Assembly (NCBI GenBank): GCA_903906695.1
Contig: CAIVLG010000230.1
Coordinates: forward strand, 1-48,456
Reading direction: 5' to 3'
DNA from: an uncultured beta proteobacterium
GTDB lineage: Bacteria > Pseudomonadota > Gammaproteobacteria > Burkholderiales > Burkholderiaceae_C
Length of the DNA: 48,456 nt
Positions 18,049-29,100 of this stretch are shown piece after piece (the stretch's first letter is position 1; each line of letters starts with the position of its first letter). The notes beneath the pieces are model-generated. The model had not been told where the DNA came from. It was given only the letters and a program-made list of their open reading frames with translations, and did no database searches. The translations under genes were made by a program, and so were the position numbers.

Positions 18049-19415
18049 GGCGAGGCGAACGCTTTCTGGTCGGTGATCACCAGCATTCCTGCCAACAGGT
18101 CACCGCCCGTGATCTCGGTCATGTGACCATCCGTGATGCCAGGCGTCACGGCCACGGAAACCGGTTTGCCGTCCTTGGGCAGCACCCAGACCTGCTTGGC
18201 CAGAGCGGTGCTGGCGCCTGAGGCCGCTGACTTGCGCGTGCGGTTGCCGGGCATGCGCGGCGTCAGGCTGGCAAGGACGCCGCCTTTTGCGGCGGTGCTG
18301 CCTGCAGTCTCGGTCGGGCTGAAACGCAAGGACGTGTTGGGCACCAGTAACACATCGGTGCGCGTACTGGCGGTGATGGTTGCCGTGGCCGTCATGCCGG
18401 GACGCAGATTGAGGTCGGCGTTGTCAACGTCCAGATAGGTCAGGTAGGTCACGACGCTGTCGGTGATGGTGGAGCCAAAGCCGACCCGGGTGATGCGGGC
18501 CGGAAACTTGCGACTGAGGTAGGCGCTGACCGTGAAAGTCGCGTTCTGGCCTACCTTTACGGCGCCCACATCGGCCTCGTCCACGTAGACCCACAGGCGC
18601 AGCTTGTTCAGGTTTTCGGCCACCGTGAAAAGCGTCACGGCCTGCAAGGAAGCTGCGACGGCGTTGCCGGGATCGACTGAACGTGTCAGAACCACGCCGT
18701 CGGCGGGCGCGCTGATCGAAGCCTTGGACAGATTGATCTCATCGGTTGAGAGCGCCGCTTGTGCGTCCCTGACGCTGGCGCGGGCGCTGGCTTCATCTGC
18801 GTTGGCCCGGGCAAGCGTTGCGCGGGCACCGTCGAGTTCTGCTTTGGACGGCACTTTGCCGCCGGAAAGGCGCGCCACCTCTTCAAAACGCGCCAGACCG
18901 GCGCTGGCCTCTTTGACAGTCGCCTGCGTCTGCTCGACCTTTGAATTCGCCGATGAGAGCGTCGCCTTTGAACGAAGAATCTGGCCGTTCAACTTGGCCG
19001 TATCAAGCACTACCAGCACCTGACCTTTCTTGATCTGGTCGTTGACGTCCACATTGACCTTGAGCACGGTGCCCGAGAGTTCGCTGCCAATGGCAATCGA
19101 GCGCGTGGGTTGCAGTGTGCCGTTGGCTGTCACCGTCAAGACAAGGTTCCCGCGCGCGACTGCCTGCGTGGAGTAGCTGGGCGCGGCGTTGGCTGCCACC
19201 CTGGCTTGCCACCACCAAAAGCCACCACCGGCCAGTACCAGTACGAGCAGACTTGCCCACAAGACTGGACGTCGGTACCAGGCCCGTATGGCAGGCTCAT
19301 TCAGCAACGTGGCGAGGTCTACATCTTTGCCTGTCTGAGCCCCAGTCGGACCGGGTGCAATCTCCGCGGCTGGCGCAGGAGTCGGCAGCGCTGCTTTTGT
19401 GGCTGGGGTCGTCAT
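18045..19415 (-). CDS. MacA-like periplasmic adaptor (HlyD/RND family)
   Basis: 456 residues. A ~50-residue cytoplasmic start, then a membrane anchor (LWASLLVLVLAGGGFWWW), a biotinyl-lipoyl half (GTVLKVNVDVNDQIKKGQVL), a long helical hairpin (KVEQTQATVKEASAGLARFE), the second lipoyl half (ISAPADGVVLTRSVDPG) and beta-barrel/MP domains. It would link the MacB pair to the NodT-like channel. Overlaps the genes on both sides by 4 bp. Confidence 0.88.
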   Translation of the reverse strand: MTTPATKAALPTPAPAAEIAPGPTGAQTGKDVDLATLLNEPAIRAWYRRPVLWASLLVLVLAGGGFWWWQARVAANAAPSYSTQAVARGNLVLTVTANGTLQPTRSIAIGSELSGTVLKVNVDVNDQIKKGQVLVVLDTAKLNGQILRSKATLSSANSKVEQTQATVKEASAGLARFEEVARLSGGKVPSKAELDGARATLARANADEASARASVRDAQAALSTDEINLSKASISAPADGVVLTRSVDPGNAVAASLQAVTLFTVAENLNKLRLWVYVDEADVGAVKVGQNATFTVSAYLSRKFPARITRVGFGSTITDSVVTYLTYLDVDNADLNLRPGMTATATITASTRTDVLLVPNTSLRFSPTETAGSTAAKGGVLASLTPRMPGNRTRKSAASGASTALAKQVWVLPKDGKPVSVAVTPGITDGHMTEITGGDLLAGMLVITDQKAFASP

Positions 19416-20857
19416 AAGCTGGGTGTCCTCGGTGAGTCTTCGGCGGAGACGGGCGTGCCGGCGTTCTCTGTTGGCACCCAGCCGCCGCCGAGCGCCTTGT
19501 ACAAGCGCACATGGTCGGTGCTCACTGCGGCGCGTGAGATGGCAACGCTTTCCTGCGTGCCAAGGCGGGTACGCTGCGTCTCCAAAACGGTTTGGAAGTC
19601 AACCAGCCCACTGCGATAGCGCTCATTGGCCAGCAAGGCGGCAATGTCTGCTGCCGTATAGGCATTTTGCAAGTGCCGCAGTCGCTCGCGATCCTCACGC
19701 AATACAACAAGGGCATCTTCAACTTCGGTAAGCGCAGTCAGCACCGTGGCCTGGTAGACCGTATTGGCCTGGGTCAGCGCGGCCTGTTGTGCCCGAATCT
19801 GCGCGTCGGCAGCCCCGGCGTCAAACAATGGAAGCGATACGCTGGCCAACAAGGCTGCAACCACTGAGGCGCCGTCGGTCAGTGCGCCCAGGGTCAGGGC
19901 GCTCAAACCCAAGGACCCACCCAAATTAAAGCTGGGCAGGCGCGCTGCATCGGCCTGACTCACGCGTGCAGCAGCAGCCGACACCTGAAATTCAGCGGCA
20001 CGCACATCACTGCGCTGGCGCAAAGTGTCAGCCGGAATCGACAGGGCCAGTGTGCTGGAAACCTGGGGTACCGGGACAACTGGCTCTAAAGCAGCGGACA
20101 AGGCCAGTGGCGGCTGGCCGGTCAACACCGACAGCGCATGAGCGGTTTGTGCGATCGTGGTTTGCACGATCGGGATCAGAGCCGCTGTTTGTTCAGTCGA
20201 TGCTCGCGCCTGCTCGGCTTCGAGGGATGTCACCAGGCCCGCCTGCAAGCGCCATTGGGTAATCTGCAGCGTCTCCTGCTGACTGGCGAGATTGGTCTGT
20301 GCAATGGCAAATCGCTCCTGGGCACTGCGAAGCGCGATGTAGTTCAGTGCAAGCTCGGCAGCGATAGACACCTGAACGTCGCCCAGACTGGCCGCACCGG
20401 CATTTGCCATAGCCTCGGAGGCGTTCAATGCGCTGCGGTTGGCACCGAAGACGTCAAGTTCCCAGCTTGCATCAAGACCCACCTGAAAGTTGTCCCCGGT
20501 TGTGTTGTCGCTGCGTCTGCGCTGGTAGGAGGCCGAGCCGCCAAGCGATGGCCACAGCGCTGCTCCTGCAAGGTCTCGCAGCGCTCGCGCCTGCAGCAAC
20601 GCAGCCTGTGCACCCCTGATACCGGTGTTGAAAAGTAGCGCCTGCTTGATCAACGTTGTCAACAACGGGTCGTCAAAGCGCAGCCACCAATTTGCCAGCG
20701 ACGCGTTGCCAGCGACCGGTCGGCCATCCCAGCCCGACCAGGCGGCGGGCACATCAAAGCCGAGCGCTTGCGTTGGCGGTGCTGGTACCGATGAGCACGC
20801 ACCAAGAGCCAACGCCATCAGGCTCACGATGACACGTTGCTGCCAAGTCAATGGCAT
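19412..20857 (-). CDS. NodT/TolC-family outer-membrane efflux lipoprotein
   Basis: 481 residues from ATG 20857, which has GGAAG upstream and gives a lipoprotein signal (VSLMALALGACSS). Two outer-membrane efflux repeats follow: ALLQARALRDLAGAALWPSL with helical barrel sequence to ~240, and a second half with RSDVRAAEFQVSAAAARVSQ. Functions as the outer-membrane exit duct of the tripartite MacAB pump encoded downstream. The longer frame to 21052 lies inside the preceding gene. Confidence 0.87.
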   Translation of the reverse strand: MPLTWQQRVIVSLMALALGACSSVPAPPTQALGFDVPAAWSGWDGRPVAGNASLANWWLRFDDPLLTTLIKQALLFNTGIRGAQAALLQARALRDLAGAALWPSLGGSASYQRRRSDNTTGDNFQVGLDASWELDVFGANRSALNASEAMANAGAASLGDVQVSIAAELALNYIALRSAQERFAIAQTNLASQQETLQITQWRLQAGLVTSLEAEQARASTEQTAALIPIVQTTIAQTAHALSVLTGQPPLALSAALEPVVPVPQVSSTLALSIPADTLRQRSDVRAAEFQVSAAAARVSQADAARLPSFNLGGSLGLSALTLGALTDGASVVAALLASVSLPLFDAGAADAQIRAQQAALTQANTVYQATVLTALTEVEDALVVLREDRERLRHLQNAYTAADIAALLANERYRSGLVDFQTVLETQRTRLGTQESVAISRAAVSTDHVRLYKALGGGWVPTENAGTPVSAEDSPRTPSL

Positions 20858-20879
20858 CAACTTCCGAGTTGCGGTTTGA

Positions 20880-21392
20880 TCACCCTGCCGCAGCATAGCG
20901 TTCAGCGCGGGCAGCATTGAGTACTTCTGGCGCGGCAGTGGCCAGCATGTCAGCCGGCGTACGGTCAGCCAGCCAGTGGTTGGGCAGCGAAAACCAATTC
21001 GCGATATGCCAGTCGTCGTGGACCACCACAAGCTCAGCCAGCGTATCTTCAAGCCCTAGTGCAAGCGTCATATCGACGTGATTGAACTGGAACAGGGGAA
21101 GCCAGATCTTTGACTGCCATTCAAGGCTGATCACTTTTCTCTTGACGATCCAATCTGCCAGTGCCATCAAACATCTCTCACCGTGGGATTTGCAAGTGAC
21201 GGCCAGTTCCTGAGCCCGCGCCAGACCGCCGCTGGACCGATACGCGTTCAGCATGCCGATGAATTGCTGGTTCGACTGCCATTGCTGTGACGACCGCTCT
21301 GACGGTTTGACCGCGTCAAACAAGGATAAGGTCAGAGAACCCCTACTGGACGTGACGTGCGCAGCGTCGCAGATATCGAGAGTATTTGACAT
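20880..21392 (-). CDS. DUF2384/MbcA-ParS-like protein heading the efflux operon
   Basis: 170 residues; ATG at 21392 has GGAG 5 nt upstream. The N-terminal ~60 residues are unremarkable. The C-terminal part (ANWFSLPNHWLADRTPADML, then VLNAARAERYAAAG) follows the DUF2384/Xre-MbcA-ParS toxin-binding pattern: W..PN..L....P.D.L. No RES-type toxin gene is next to it; the NodT gene follows after 22 bp. It may be a repurposed regulator of the pump rather than an antitoxin. Family call is tentative. Confidence 0.5.
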   Translation of the reverse strand: MSNTLDICDAAHVTSSRGSLTLSLFDAVKPSERSSQQWQSNQQFIGMLNAYRSSGGLARAQELAVTCKSHGERCLMALADWIVKRKVISLEWQSKIWLPLFQFNHVDMTLALGLEDTLAELVVVHDDWHIANWFSLPNHWLADRTPADMLATAAPEVLNAARAERYAAAG

Positions 21393-21439
21393 CGAGACTC
21401 CAGGACAAGTGACCAACGGCAAACCGGTCGAGCTGATGG

Positions 21440-22021
21440 CTATTTCTTGACGCTCATTTCATTGCTGACACGACTCACGCCGTCGATGCCGCGAGCCACT
21501 TCCAGAGCGCGATCGATCTGGCCCTGGTTATCTACAAAGCCACTGAGCTGGACTTCGCCCTGACGCGTGACAACCGCAATCTCCAGGCTCTTGATATGCG
21601 CATCGCCAAGCAGCGCGGCCTTGACCTTGCTTGTCACGATGCCGTCGTCGACCTTGTTGCCAACGGTTGATGCTGCGCCTTTCAGGCTGACATTGTTCTG
21701 GATGCTCTTGACACCGGGCACAGCGCGTACCAGTGACGTTGCCAGGTCAAGCTGCGCCTGGTTGTCAACAAAGCCGCTTAACATCACTTCGCCTTTGCGA
21801 GTCTCGACCTTGAAATCGAAACTTTTGATGTTCGGCTCAGCAAGCAAAGCTGATTTGACACTGCTGGTGACAACACTGTCATCGATCTCGGTTCCAACCG
21901 TAGTCGGGCTGGGCGCTGGCACGCCGCCAGCGTCAGAAGGCTTATCGCAGCCGGCGACCAGGATAGTTAAAGCACCTGCAAGTGCTGTGATCAGGACGAG
22001 CTGCGCGTGGCGGGTTTTCAT
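21440..22021 (-). CDS. Lipoprotein with two BON domains
   Basis: 193 residues from ATG 22021 (GGAGA upstream). Lipobox LVAGC near residue 24, then two BON domains: VVTSSVKSALLAEPNIKSFD to GVKSIQNNVSLKG, and IVTSKVKAALLGDAHIKSLE to GVSRVSNEMSVKK. This resembles OsmY-type periplasmic/outer-membrane stress proteins that bind phospholipid. Element E lies 73 bp upstream. Confidence 0.88.
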   Translation of the reverse strand: MKTRHAQLVLITALAGALTILVAGCDKPSDAGGVPAPSPTTVGTEIDDSVVTSSVKSALLAEPNIKSFDFKVETRKGEVMLSGFVDNQAQLDLATSLVRAVPGVKSIQNNVSLKGAASTVGNKVDDGIVTSKVKAALLGDAHIKSLEIAVVTRQGEVQLSGFVDNQGQIDRALEVARGIDGVSRVSNEMSVKK

Positions 22022-22039
22022 GGCAAAGGTTCTCCAAAT

Positions 22040-22056
22040 ACAAGTCACTGACTTGT
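22040..22056. promoter_or_regulatory. Perfect 8-1-8 palindrome in the BON leader
   Basis: Sequence ACAAGTCACTGACTTGT, perfectly self-complementary except for the centre base, 19-35 bp upstream of the BON start. It could be an operator or an mRNA hairpin over the leader. The related leader upstream of the DUF3494 gene at 1.1 kb lacks the second arm. Confidence 0.45.
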
Positions 22057-22094
22057 GACTCGGTACCCGACTGTGCTCTGTTGACCGAACCCTG

Positions 22095-22111
22095 TCCGTG
22101 CGCCAGCGCAC
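22095..22111 (-). promoter_or_regulatory. Palindromic element E of the shared 17-bp motif
   Basis: Minus-strand GTGCGCTGGCGCACGGA, with a perfect GTGCGC-nn-GCGCAC core, 73 bp upstream of the BON gene and about 100 bp upstream of the divergent DUF3185-like gene. Confidence 0.7.
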
Positions 22112-22210
22112 TGATGGTTGCTCATCAATAGTGATTCAATAAGTGTCTTGGCTCCCGACTTCCTCCCGCTGGAAGCGAGGTTAGGGCGCCCTGTTCACGA
22201 AAGAAAGTTT

Positions 22211-22417
22211 ATGAATCCGAAAAGGCTCGTGTCCATGGTGCTCATCGTTGCCGGAGTGCTTGGCTTGTTGTACGGCAGCTTCAGCTATACGAAAGACACG
22301 ACAGCGGTGAAGATTGGACCGATCGAACTCGCTGTCAAAGAAAAGGAAACCGTCAACATCCCGGTCTGGGCAGGCATAGGAGCCATCGTGGTCGGTGGAC
22401 TCCTTCTGGTTTTCTGA
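22211..22417 (+). CDS. DUF3185-like small membrane protein
   Basis: 68 residues: MNPKRLVSMVLIVAGVLGLL, a short periplasmic or cytosolic loop with KIGPIELAVKEKETVNIP, then a second helix (WAGIGAIVVGGLLLVF). Layout and N-terminus resemble DUF3185/YidH-type small membrane proteins. GAAAGAAAG precedes the ATG. Divergent from the BON gene, so it may share element E. Confidence 0.7.
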   Translation: MNPKRLVSMVLIVAGVLGLLYGSFSYTKDTTAVKIGPIELAVKEKETVNIPVWAGIGAIVVGGLLLVF

Positions 22418-22572
22418 AGCAGGACACCTTTGGGCGCCACGCTGGTTGCCCATCGTCAAAATCGCGACGACCACAGGCCGTCGCACTGCAACATTCGATG
22501 AACCCGGGTCTGCTTCCGGTCACCCCGGAAGAAAGGGCAGAGATCGGCGAGGCGGCGAAGTCGCTCGCCCAC

Positions 22573-22734
<162 letters not shown>

Positions 22735-22758
22735 TTACTTCACGAGCTTGTCAGGGGT

Positions 22759-23073
22759 TCAAGGACGGATGACGATCTGGTTTTTGACCGACTTCACGCC
22801 ACTGACACCGCGTGCGATGGTTTCAGCGGTACTCTTCTCGTTCGCGCTTTTGGCGAAGCCGGACAACATGACCGTGCCGTTGAGTGTCTCTACGCTGATG
22901 CTCGCAGCATCGACCTGTTTGTTTTCGACGAAGCGCGCCTTGACGAGCGTCGTGATGCCGGTGTCGTCGATGTAGGCACCGGTGGTTTCCTGACCGCGAC
23001 TGACGGCGCAGCCGGTTGCGCTGAGCAGAACGATTGCCGTCATGGTGGCAGCGATGGTGGTGCGAATGAACAT
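22759..23073 (-). CDS. Single-BON-domain lipoprotein
   Basis: 104 residues. Signal and lipobox (IVLLSATGC), then one BON domain (DTGITTLVKARFVENKQVDA to GVKSVKNQIVIRP). GGAGA precedes the ATG. Paralogous to the two-BON gene 1 kb to the left. Element F lies 61 bp upstream, in the 84-bp gap after the glucan synthase gene. Confidence 0.87.
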   Translation of the reverse strand: MFIRTTIAATMTAIVLLSATGCAVSRGQETTGAYIDDTGITTLVKARFVENKQVDAASISVETLNGTVMLSGFAKSANEKSTAETIARGVSGVKSVKNQIVIRP

Positions 23074-23133
23074 GGTAAATCTCCAGATAAGGTTGATGTG
23101 CAGGATGCACTTTAGTAAGGTCCAGAAGAGCTG

Positions 23134-23150
23134 TCGGTGCGCTGGCGCAC
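23134..23150 (-). promoter_or_regulatory. Palindromic element F of the shared 17-bp motif
   Basis: Minus-strand GTGCGCCAGCGCACCGA with a perfect palindromic core, 8 bp beyond the glucan synthase stop and 61 bp upstream of the BON lipoprotein. TTACTAA about 20 nt downstream could be the -10. Confidence 0.7.
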
Positions 23151-23157
23151 ACAGTCT

Positions 23158-26100
23158 TCAAGTCAGCAAGGGAATGATGAAGCAGGTTTGTGCAGCCAAT
23201 TCGCACCATTTCAGCTGCTGCCCCGGGCGCAGCATCTGAGCACCCTCCACGCCTGACAACTGCCCAACCGTCTGCATGGCGACGTCTTGCGTGGCACGCA
23301 CCAGGATGAAGCGCATGCTGCGATCATCACGAACCAGAGTCAGTTCGGCCTGTGGCCAGTGTGAAGGCAGACAAGGCTTGAACACGAGGTCCTGCGCACT
23401 GAGCTGCAGTCCAAAGATGGATTCGATGGCAGCGCGTTGCAACCAGGCTGCAGCACCGGTGTACCAGCTCCAGCCGCCGCGCCCGACATAAGGAGGCTGG
23501 CTGTATACGTCACCTGCCATCACGTAGGGCTCGATGCCGTAGACGACGCCTTGCGTCTTGTGCGATGCGCGGTGCGCGGGACTCAGATAGGTAAAGTAGC
23601 GATAGGGAATATCCGAGTCCTCGTTTGCGCCAATAGTGCTCTTGACCAGCTCGGCCTGCGCCATCAGTGCCCAGACGCCGGCGTGTGAATACTGGCCACC
23701 GTTTTCGCGCACGCCCGGTGGGTAGGCCTGGATGTAGCCGGCACTCGGAAACGCGTTGACCAGTGGCGGGTCCAGCAGTTTGATCAAGCCGACCTCCCGA
23801 TCCACCAGGTTCGACTCCACCGAAGCCATCGCGAGCCGCTGTAAATCCAGTGGCACCGCTTTGGAAAATACGGCCCAGGCCTGCGCAATGAGGTCGATGC
23901 GGGCCTCTGGATTAGCCTGCGAGCCGAGCGGCTGTCCATCGTCAAAGAAGGCACGCTTGAACCATTGTCCATCCCAAGCCGGGCCACTCAAAGCGGCGCG
24001 CCAGCCCGATGCAGCAACCTCCCAGCTTTGTGCGCGCTGCGCCTGGCCACGCTCGCGTGCCAAGGGTGCGAAATCGGTCACGAGCTGACACAGGAACCAG
24101 CCCAACCAGACTGACTCGCCACGTCCTTCAACACCGACCCGGTTCATGCCATCGTTCCAGTCGCCGCTGCCGATCAAGGGCAATCCATGCGCGCCGACCG
24201 GCAAGCTGCGGTCGATGGCAAGCGCAGCATGCTCATAGATCGACGCCCCCTGGCTGCTCACCGTGGGCGTGTAGTAGGCATCCTCGGCCCCCTCCGGAAT
24301 CGCAGGGCCTTCGATAAAGGGAACGCGCTGATCAAGCAGCCCGGCGTCGCCGGTGGTGCGCAAGTAGTGGGCAATGGCGAACACCAGCCACAGCAGATCG
24401 TCGGAAAAATGGGTACGCACACCAGCGCCCAGCGGGGCATGCCACCAATGTTGGACATCACCTTCAGCAAATTGGCGCGAGGCTGCCAGCACAATCTGTT
24501 CGCGCAGCATTTGAGGGGCAGCCCAGACCAGCGCCAGCGCGTCCTGCAATTGGTCGCGAAAACCGGTGGCGCCACCGGCCTGGTAGAAACCCGACTTGGC
24601 CCACATTCGGCACACCACTGTCTGGTAAAGCAGCCAGCGGTTCACCATCGCATCAAACAGGGGATCGGGCGTCTTGACCGTGCAGGCGCCCAGCAATTTG
24701 TTCCAGTTGCTACGAACCTGCGTCAGACGCTGCGCGGCCGGTATTGCTGCAGCCGACGTGACGAGGTCGCGGGCAGCGCCCGGACTCTCTGCATAGCCCA
24801 GCAAGAACACGGTCTGGACAGACTGACCGGGGTTCAACACCAGGCGCGTCGACAATGCCGCGCACGGGTCCAGGCCATCACCGCTGGTCTGGCCAAAATA
24901 GTCTGGCAGCACCAGCCGTCCGCGAGCATCGAAACACTCGCGCCGGTCGCAGGTCCAGTCTTCACTCTCGTCAGGGGCACCGATTCGGCTAAAAAAAGCC
25001 GTTCCACCGCCAAAGCCAGTCGAACACTCGCGCTGCGTGCACATCAAGGCAATGACCTTCTGACTGGACAATCGATGCCGATACAAGGCGGTGTGGGTTG
25101 TACTGCGGTCAGATCGGCGCGTACCCATCAGCCACTCGGCAATTCCAACCAGACGCAAATGCAACTTCCGACTGCCATGGTTGACCAATTCAAGCGTTAC
25201 CTGTTTGACGCTGGCCTGCGCGTCCACACACCACATCGCCGTAACCTCCAGGTCAGCGTGACGGTGAGCGATGATGCTGTAGCCCTGTCCGTGTGACACG
25301 CGGTAGGTCGAATGCTCGTCACCCCAGGCACTTGGCGTCACGCTCCAGACCTGCCGCGACTTGATTTCTTGCAGCAGAAACCATTCGGCGGGTGGGTCGG
25401 CAACCGGGTCGTTTGACCAGGCGGTGAGCTGATTCAGGCGGCTGTTCACGGCCCAGCTGTAGCCACCCCCAGCTTCCGAAATCTGGGCACCGAAGGCAGC
25501 GTTGGCCAATACATTGATCCATGGGCGCACCGGGCGCGATTTGAATCCAGCGTTAAATCGATATTCTCCGGATGCAACTTCAAACCGACCCACCGGTACG
25601 CCCGCACCCACGCCAGATCCTGAGGAGACGGCCACAGCCGTGGTCGAGATCTCATGGCGTCGTTCAAAGTCCTGCTCATGCAAGGCTGTCCATTCCTGCA
25701 CATAGTGCGCCAGGGGACGGCCATCGGCATGCAGTCGCACGCGCGCCAACGCCAACAGCGTACTCAGTTCATCGGACGAAAGTTGATCAGCGCGAAGGAC
25801 ATGAAAGCCGGTGCTGAGCGGACCCGCCTTGGCACGGCAGTCTGCCTCGTGACGCTGGCTCAGAACCACGATTTCTCGCTGCAGTGCCATCAGGTAGCAA
25901 ACCGGCTCGGCATTGACCACCACCAGGTCGCAGGCAACACCGGCCCACTCCCACTGACTCAGGCCCTGGGCCAGCGAGCGCAACAGGCTCAGACCCTGAG
26001 GTACGCCGGCCGAGACCAAGATCAGAGGCCGTTCACCGGAAATGCCCAAGCGCCACAGAAGTCGCCGATCACAAACTTCGCTCGCCTGGCCATCAGCGCG

Positions 26101-29100
26101 CCCGGCCCGCGCAGGCAGCCGGGTCAGACTCAACACCAATGCCGTCGTCAGCGTCTGGATCGCAGAGACGTTCTCAGCACTGATTCGAAGGGAACGCAAT
26201 CGGATACCTGTCATCGTGGCAGACATCAGTGAGGCTCGTTTGACATGACTGCGCTGTCGATATTTGTCAATCACGGCATGCAAGGTGGCGGCATTGGTGG
26301 ACACCGCTGTGGCAAAAGTCAGGCGCACTTTTGCGTGCGGCGCGATGCGCAATGGCAGCGCCAAAACGCAGACCGGATCAAGCCCCGTGTCAAGCGTTAT
26401 GCGAGCATCGGCAGTGGCTTCGGGCAGCGCATCGAAAGCCGCCAGCGGTTGGCTCACAGCATGGTTGCGGCCGCGCCAGCGCTGCCTGTCGGTAGCCGGT
26501 CGCACCTTGACTGCCTGCAAATCTGTTTCGGCCAGAAAATGGGCCATCAGCAGGCTCAGCTCAGTGGCCAAGCGCGGCTTTCGCTCAAATAGCAGCGCCT
26601 GGTGCTCAGCCTGCCATTCGGCGCGAACGAACAGGTTTGTGAATGCAGGGTGGGCTTCATCGGCGCGCGCTTCGGATAGTGCTACCTCGAAGGCCGAGAT
26701 CAATTCCAGGCCCAGCGTGCGGCCACTCAGGTTGCGCAACTCAACCTGGCGAAACTCGATGTCATCTTCCGGGCTGACCCAGACCGTGGTGCAAGCCTGC
26801 AGCTCGGGCCAAACCGCCTCAAAGCTGACCCGGTCGGCATGAAAAACGCTTTGATAGTGCGCGGCCGGATCCGGTGCCGGGCGCTGCGTGATGGAGACGG
26901 GTTGAGGCTGCCGGTCCCAGCGCAGGTAAAAGAAACTGCCATACTCGTCACGCAACGCATCGTCGCGCCAACGTGTGATTGCGTTCTGGCCCCAGCTGCT
27001 GGTGCCTGAGCCATTGGCACGCAGCGCTACGCTGTAGCGGCCGTTGGACAACAGGTGCGTGGGCTCCACAGCACTGGTGCCGGGCACTATCTCGCGCTGC
27101 TGACCTGGCGCATGGCGGCGCTCCACCGTCTGCGTCAGCGACTCCGAGGGCGGTGCGTACAACATCGAAACTTCACGCGGCACACGCTCATGCAACAAGG
27201 CGGACACTGCCTCGACATGTGCATTCGCCATACCCCAGCGTTTGGCGGGGCCGCCCAGCAGCACGTTGGCAAGCGCCACGATGCTCATACCCTGATGGTG
27301 TGCCATGAAAGTGGACACCGGTGTAAACGCCTCAGCACCGACACGGCGGGCGGGCGAGAAGTCCAGCGCTTCAATGAAGCCGTAGCGTCCGCGCCCACCC
27401 AGCGCCTGCAGCGCCGCAAAGTTGAGGCAGGCGCGCGGCGCAGCAATCTGCGCCGCCAAGGCTGTCGCATAGGGCGCGATCACCAGTTCGTCGGGCGGCG
27501 TGCGCCGCAGAGCCAATCGTGGCACCCCCTGCGGCGCATATTGGTAAGCCAGCGTGTAGTCACTGGCGGCGTAGGCCGACTCTGAGATACCCCAGGGCAC
27601 ACCTTGCGCCGTGGCGAAAGTAATGTGCTCCCGCAGCGCGGCAGCACAAGCCTCGTGCAGCACACTGCCCGGTGGCTCATCAAGAACCAGGCCTGGCATC
27701 ATGTATTCAAACATCGAGCCCGACCACGACCGCAGTCCCGCGTCCGCCCCAACCGGATAGAACAAGCGCCCCAGAGAGCTCCAATGGCGCACCGGTACCT
27801 CGCCTTTGGCGATGGCCAGCAGACTGGTCAGGCGCGACTCCGAGGCCAACAAGTCATAAAACCCCGCGTCACGCTGCTGCTCCTGGACCCGATAACCGAT
27901 GTGAAACAGGTGCCGTTTGCGGCCGTACAGAAAGCTGAAGTCAGCCTCCCAAGCCAATTGTTCAAAGGCCTTCGCCAGTGCCTGCAAGCGTCGCGCGCCA
28001 TCCAGCTGGGCTTCGGTCGTCGACGCCAGGGCCAGCGTTGTGGCATCTTTGTCGCGTCGCGCCGAGTTGAGTGCAGCGCGGTGATCTGCCATGAGCCACC
28101 TCAGTTCGTCGCGCTGTGCCAAGGGCAGGCCGCAGCGCCGGGCCAACAACGGCTTCAGCCGCTTCTCTGAAGTCGCAATCGCGCTTTTTGAGGCTTCACT
28201 GTCATAAGGCGCGCGTGCCAGTTCCAGACAAGCCTGGGCCACTGCCAGCAAATGACCGCGCAGATTGCCGCTGTCGACCGTGGACACATACATCGGCAAG
28301 AGTGGCAAGGCAGTCTGCGTGTCGTACCAGTTAAGAAAGTGGCCTCGATGACGCTGCAGGCCAAGCAGAGTCGTCAGCGTGGATTCAAGCCGGGAGAGCA
28401 AGTCCTGCGTGCCGATCCAGCCAAACTGCCGCGCACAGGCCACACTCAGCAGGTACAGGCCGATGTTGGTCGGTGAAGTGCGGTGCGCCAACATGTCATG
28501 CGGCACGATCTGCAGGTTGTCGGGTGGCAGGTGTTGGTCCTGCACGCCAACACAGCGCTCGAAGAAGCGCCAGGTGTCGCGCGCGATGCCCTCCAGATAG
28601 GCTTGGTCTGCATGCGACAACGATGCATCCCGGCAGGCCGAGCGTGGCCGGCTTACCCACCAGGTCGATAGCGGTGAGGCGCCCCACAACAGGCACAGCA
28701 TCAGCGCCAGTCGCGGGTACGGGGTGGCGGTGGCGAACAGCGCAGCGAGCAATATCAGCGCCAACAAGGGCACACTCCAATGCGCACGCACAAGTGCTGC
28801 GAATCCGGTCTTTGCCGACGCCTGTGCGGCCGCCGCGGTGGTCCATTGCAGCAGGTGGCGACGGCTGATGAGCATGCGGTAAAGCGCGCGCGCGATCGCG
28901 TCGACGGCCATTAGGGCCTGTTGCAGCAAAAGGGCCAGATACCACAGCCCGCCGCACACGGCACGTGCCAGATCGATCGCTGCCTGACGGTAGAAATGGC
29001 GCTTGGCCAGGTCGTCGCGGCTCGGTGAGAAGCCTGCCACAGCGCCCATCAGCGGTCCGCCTGAAAACGCGGCCAACACCAGCACCAGAGCAGCCCAGGG

